Below are positions 60,237 to 62,819 of a stretch of DNA of 62,819 nt, piece by piece. How positions within the stretch are numbered: the stretch's first letter is position 1; every line of letters starts with the position of its first letter. Position numbers and translations under genes: made by a program. Origin of the DNA: a virus. The stretch lies in the IMG/VR virus record IMGVR_UViG_3300025162_000007, positions 1-62,819 of that record, one strand, 5' to 3'. Below the pieces are notes generated by a model. The model ran no database searches, was not told the DNA's origin, and worked only from the letters and a program-made list of their open reading frames with translations.

Positions 60237-60480
60237 ACATTCAACTAGTAAGTAGCACAGGGGTACCTTTACCTAAAACACTTGATAACATCTACTTTCA
60301 TCAGTTTTTAAGTTAGATGGGGACACTGTAAGCATAGAAAGTGTCTATACAGTACTAAACTGGTTAGCTTGGAGTGCTAAACATGGTAAGGATACTAGAC
60401 ACATAGTAACAACTAAGTGTGTAGGAGTAGTAGAAGGTAAGATACAATGGACAATTTACAACGAGAATGCGGAGGTATGA
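60233..60480 (+). pseudogene. Small gene split by a -1 frameshift at a T5 run
   Basis: Behind a perfect AGGAGG, the ATG at 60233 opens 27 codons and stops at TAG 60314-60316. The -1 frame is open from 60289 to TGA 60478-60480 without any ATG, GTG or TTG near its start. It encodes KLDGDTVSIESVYTVLNWLA, then WSAKHGKDTRHIVTTKCVGV and ends YNENAEV. Joining the two at the T5 run (60305-60309) would give an 82-aa protein; one extra T would restore the frame. Either a programmed -1 frameshift, a real mutation or a base-call error. Confidence 0.6.
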
Positions 60481-60481
60481 T

Positions 60482-60577
60482 ATGTGGAAAGCGATTATAA
60501 TGATTCTACAAGTATGTATATTATGTTACTGTGAGCACATCAGTAATAAAATAAGTAAATTAGGGGTGAGTAAATAA
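60482..60577 (+). CDS. Small membrane peptide, 31 aa
   Basis: ATG 60482, with GGAGG at 60471-60475. MWKAIIMILQVCILCYCEHI, then SNKISKLGVSK: one hydrophobic stretch with three cysteines and a basic tail. Its stop forms an ATAA overlap with the next reading frame. Function unknown. Confidence 0.5.
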   Translation: MWKAIIMILQVCILCYCEHISNKISKLGVSK

Positions 60578-61047
60578 AGCAATCATTTCTAACGGACTTA
60601 AAAGCTGGTGAAGAATACCAAGACTTCGTTAGAAAAGTACTAGAAAATAAGTATTCTATACACTTAGACTACTATCAAACAAGGCATGAACAGTTAAACA
60701 TAGGGGAAAGTAAACAAGGGATAGAGGTAAAGTATGACCGTATCACTTCTAGAACAGGCAATCTATTTATTGAAGTGGAATCAGGTGGTAAACCCAGTGG
60801 TATCTACCGTAGTGATAATACATGGCTATGGATTATGGGTAACGAAGACATCATGTATGCCTTCAGTAAGCGAAATCTACAGCGACTTCATCAATCAGGT
60901 AGGTATACAGTGATAGATAACAAATATAAATCAGCTAAAGGCTTCCTAATAAATCAGGAAACTATACTAAAGCACAATGATTTCATCATAAACTTAACTA
61001 AACAGGAGGAAATAAATGGAAAATCTAACGAAATATCCAGTAAATGA
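60574..61047 (+). CDS. PD-(D/E)XK-like protein with apparent ATA start
   Basis: The frame is open from 60574 and reads like a protein from the first codon: (M)KQSFLTDLKAGEEYQDFVRK, then HLDYYQTRHEQLNIGESKQG, IEVKYDRITSRTGNLFIEVE. GIEVKYD...FIEVE resembles PD-(D/E)XK endonuclease cores. The first standard start is GTG 60775, which would remove this core. AGGGGTGAG lies five bases before ATA 60574, and ATAA would be a start/stop overlap in place of the ATGA used elsewhere. So either ATA initiates or the start was mutated. Role unknown; a nuclease is tentative. Confidence 0.6.
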   Translation: MKQSFLTDLKAGEEYQDFVRKVLENKYSIHLDYYQTRHEQLNIGESKQGIEVKYDRITSRTGNLFIEVESGGKPSGIYRSDNTWLWIMGNEDIMYAFSKRNLQRLHQSGRYTVIDNKYKSAKGFLINQETILKHNDFIINLTKQEEINGKSNEISSK

Positions 61048-61192
61048 CCTGTATCAGATGTACAGAAAGTTAACAAGTAAGGCTACATGGAGTAAAAAGG
61101 ACTTCCAGTTGCTATGTAGAATAGATAAACACATAGGCAGCAGAGAAGTGTTACCTACAACTAAGCGTAAGAGTACTAAATCATGCCTCTAG
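61016..61192 (+). CDS. Small basic protein, 58 aa
   Basis: ATG 61016 follows AGGAGGAAATAA, in the end of the PD-(D/E)XK-like gene. MENLTKYPVNDLYQMYRKLT, then SKATWSKKDFQLLCRIDKHI and a lysine/arginine-rich tail ending SCL. Possibly nucleic-acid-binding. Overlaps the next tiny ORF. Confidence 0.6.
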   Translation: MENLTKYPVNDLYQMYRKLTSKATWSKKDFQLLCRIDKHIGSREVLPTTKRKSTKSCL

Positions 61193-61260
61193 TATACCTA
61201 GTAATACTATGTATGGGTTTCATAATAGCTGCTGATGATGATGACATATTCCCAATATAG
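61183..61260 (+). CDS. Tiny hydrophobic ORF, 25 aa
   Basis: ATG 61183 in the last codons of the previous gene: MPLVYLVILCMGFIIAADDD, then DIFPI. A short membrane helix with an acidic end. The ribosome-binding site is weak (AAGAG), so expression is uncertain. It is the last candidate gene of this operon. Confidence 0.35.
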   Translation: MPLVYLVILCMGFIIAADDDDIFPI

Positions 61261-61652
61261 TGTTTAAACGCACAGAAAGGGGGTAAATTGAGCAGTAAAT
61301 AGCTCAAGGTATACCTAACTATGGGTAAACACTAACGTGTGTTATACGTCAATTGTGTGATAAGTTATGTACTAAGTGGTGCAATCCAATAATACCGCAT
61401 ACTTAGCTGATGCTCCATATGTGCTGCTAATAATATCAAGTACTTAGCTTAACTAGGGTATGTTGGTGGCTAAAAGTAAGTGTGTGCATTGCCATTTCCC
61501 TATAGGTGGTATATCAGGTAGGGGGGGCAGTTTAACACTAGCCTATTACCCTATTATGTTACTACACTATTATATAACTACGTCGCTATAGTACTATGCT
61601 ACTATAGTTATATAGACGCTGTACTAACATACTACTATACTATTTTAGATAA
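61261..61652. other. Intergenic region with inverted repeats
   Basis: About 390 bases without a convincing gene. It holds a run of seven G at 61521-61527 and an inverted repeat CTATAGTA/TACTATAG at 61586-61593 and 61600-61607, extended by CGTC/GACG at 61581-61584 and 61615-61618. A 43-codon frame at 61460-61591 with a CVHCHF knuckle lacks a good ribosome-binding site and is not called. Confidence 0.5.
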
Positions 61653-61685
61653 TAAAAAACCCCTGTTAACTTAATAACAGGGGTT
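61653..61685 (-). terminator. Rho-independent terminator of the 61.7-62.1 kb minus-strand genes
   Basis: Stem AACCCCTGTTA at 61658-61668 pairs perfectly with TAACAGGGGTT at 61675-61685 around a six-base loop. On the minus strand it is followed by TTTTTT, a textbook intrinsic terminator. It could also slow plus-strand transcripts, though it lacks a U-run there. Confidence 0.9.
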
Positions 61686-61708
61686 AGTTAGCTTAGTCCT
61701 TTAGTCCT

Positions 61709-61810
61709 TTACTTTACTAGCTTTGCTTTTATGCATTGTGCCTTGACTTTACTAGTACAATACTTTTTTCCTTTACACTTACTACAGTATCTAATTATGT
61801 ACTTACTCAT
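61709..61810 (-). CDS. Small cysteine-rich protein, 33 aa
   Basis: ATG 61810 lies two bases after the upstream gene's stop, with AAGG nearby. MSKYIIRYCSKCKGKKYCTS, then KVKAQCIKAKLVK: cysteines in C-x2-C-x5-C-x7-C order with many lysines, suggesting a zinc knuckle that may bind nucleic acid. It lies between its neighbour and the terminator at 61653, supporting a two-gene operon. Confidence 0.6.
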   Translation of the reverse strand: MSKYIIRYCSKCKGKKYCTSKVKAQCIKAKLVK

Positions 61811-61812
61811 AA

Positions 61813-62148
61813 CTAAAACCTTTTAGCTGTTAGTCTTGCTGTATACTTATCAGTTTTAGCCTTGATGTACTCAGGACTAGCGACGTACTCAGCTCTAATG
61901 TTTTTAGCGTCTACAGCTAATTTTTTTACTGTAGCTAGTATGTAGTCACTATGCTGTAGTAATACTGTAGCTTGTGAAGGACTTAAATTAAGCGGGTATT
62001 TGTCGCCGTGTACCCCTATAGTGATGTACCCTGTTTTTCTAAGCTCGATTATTGGCTTTACCGTTGCTGATGGTGCTGTTACTGTACCTAGTGCCTTGCT
62101 AATCATTTCTTGTACGTCTTTTTCTGTAAACAATTTTGTTTTACTCAT
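61813..62148 (-). CDS. Hypothetical protein, 111 aa
   Basis: Isolated leftward gene behind AAGAGGT. MSKTKLFTEKDVQEMISKAL, a proline/alanine/threonine linker, a beta part (TGYITIGVHGDKYPLNLSPS), then a basic helical C-terminus (KIRAEY-type, ending KYTARLTAKRF). A DNA-binding regulator is possible but not shown. Expressed opposite to all nearby genes from the hairpin-rich non-coding region. Confidence 0.6.
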   Translation of the reverse strand: MSKTKLFTEKDVQEMISKALGTVTAPSATVKPIIELRKTGYITIGVHGDKYPLNLSPSQATVLLQHSDYILATVKKLAVDAKNIRAEYVASPEYIKAKTDKYTARLTAKRF

Positions 62149-62692
62149 AACTTTTTTACCTCTTTACTTGCTATCTTGCGAGCTGCGAATTACCGCTTTA
62201 CGCTACATACAAGATATTCAATTTTCAAAGAACCAAGCTTATCTACACTATACCAAAGTACAATTTATAAACAGTATAGAGGCTGTGTACTTAGTCAACG
62301 TCGACGCTTTTTTGTATATAGTTATTTTTAACTATTTTCACTAAAAATAAAAGCTTGTAGTATCAAAGATTTGTAATTTTTATATATATAATTATTCCAT
62401 TGATATCTGTAGTCAGGAACTCGCCCTAACTTTTACACTATATAAAAACTTTAATTGTTAGCTGTAATTGTAAGCTACATATATGCATATAAAAGCTGCT
62501 TACTTTGTATTGCCCGACGTAACCACGACGTAAACTATAAACTTCTGCTAGTATACTAGTATAAACTTTTATACTACATACTACTACACACTATAGTATA
62601 TAAGTATAGTACATAGTATACAGTAGTGTCAAACTAAAGCTGTAACTACACTTGCGAAAGTAAGTATAATGATTTACTAATCATTTTACTTG
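62149..62692. promoter_or_regulatory. Hairpin-rich non-coding region, candidate origin
   Basis: No convincing gene from 62149 through the circular junction to 258, about 800 bases in all. An inverted repeat AAGTAxAATGATT / AATCATTxTACTT lies at 62662-62691 with a TACT loop and is followed across the junction by three short hairpins at 19-84. CGACGTAA occurs twice near 62516 and 62528, and TTACGTCG appears at 134. It must hold the leftward promoter for 62148 and the rightward one at 158. Such features suit a replication origin or control region. Confidence 0.45.
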
Positions 62693-62819
62693 TGCAAACT
62701 AGCTAATGCTGATAGTAAACTATCAAGACTTGAGTACAAGTGTAATCTTTACAATTTACTGTTGTAAGTTTTACAAAACTGACGTGTATGCAAGAAGCAT
62801 GCCAAGTGCAACAGAAAAA
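62693..62819. repeat. Terminal direct repeat, right copy
   Basis: Exact copy of bases 1-127. See the left copy. It marks the point where a circular or circularly permuted genome was opened. Confidence 0.9.

Noticed and set aside
60775-61047. GTG at 60775 as the start of the gene ending at 61047
   Set aside because: The open frame and plausible protein sequence continue upstream to 60574, where a well-placed ribosome-binding site is found; none precedes 60775.
61460-61591. 43-codon frame with CVHCHF
   Set aside because: Weak ribosome-binding site, short distance, low-complexity C-terminus and presence of inverted repeats; kept as a note only.
62270-62300. TTGACT...TATACT as a promoter for the gene at 62148
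   Set aside because: The spacing is 14 bases, too short for sigma70; the leftward promoter could not be located.
1-62819. Alternative genetic code with stop reassignment, as in some gut phages
   Set aside because: TAA, TAG and TGA all end genes in early, replication and late regions, and long genes have no internal in-frame stops of any type.
1-62819. Lysogeny module
   Set aside because: No integrase, excisionase, CI/Cro-like repressor or partition gene was recognised on either strand.

Overview
The window looks like a complete genome of a virulent, short-tailed (podovirus-type) dsDNA phage. The first 127 bases are repeated exactly at the end, as expected of a circular assembly, so the unique genome is about 62.7 kb and the window crosses one junction. 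The DNA is clearly AT-rich, TAA, TAG and TGA all act as stops, and most genes are packed with ATGA or TAATG overlaps. There is no integrase, repressor, RNA polymerase, tail sheath or tape-measure gene. A class III (oxygen-sensitive) ribonucleotide reductase points to an anaerobic or facultatively anaerobic host. A virion-operon gene with a signal peptide and predicted outer-membrane beta-barrel, plus a spanin-like gene, suggest a Gram-negative (diderm) low-GC host. The host cannot be named from the sequence.

Layout. (1) 259-12867, plus strand: early/accessory genes behind a promoter at 158-186. They include small unknown proteins, a tandem family of four cysteine-cluster proteins, an amidoligase next to a class II glutamine amidotransferase, a GroES-like co-chaperonin, a SNF2-type helicase and a metallophosphoesterase. 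A hairpin at 12868-12901 separates convergent operons. (2) 12903-24032, minus strand: replication and nucleotide metabolism. From upstream to downstream: a sigma/HTH-like protein, a Cas4-like nuclease, a Sak4-like ATPase, a DUF669-like protein, family A DNA polymerase, AEP primase, RuvC-like resolvase, NrdG, NrdD, an HNH endonuclease, then small zinc proteins and a ClpP-like protease. (3) 24078-57448, minus strand: one long late block with putative small terminase, amidase, fibres, lectin-like paralogues, outer-membrane barrel, large terminase, portal, scaffold, capsid, collar-type fibre, adaptor, nozzle, ejection proteins, holin and spanin-like protein, interrupted by homing endonucleases. 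(4) 57449-57809: very AT-rich divergent region. (5) 57875-61260, plus strand: a second early operon (SSB-like, 3D-domain protein, SpeD homologue and tiny coupled ORFs, one frameshifted and one with an apparent ATA start). (6) 61709-62148, minus strand: two small genes with their own terminator, then a hairpin-rich non-coding stretch running through the junction to the promoter at 158.

How it may work: host sigma70-type promoters drive both early operons and the replication operon; three of the four clearest promoters share CCTTGACA at -35 and TGT just before -10. Replication probably uses PolA with an AEP primase and Sak4/Cas4-like/RuvC-like recombination, with dNTPs from NrdDG. Late products build a T7/P22-like short tail with ejection proteins. 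Three points deserve most attention: the amidoligase-amidotransferase pair, the SpeD homologue with an altered processing site, and the ATAA start/stop and -1 frameshift in the 57.9-61.3 kb operon.
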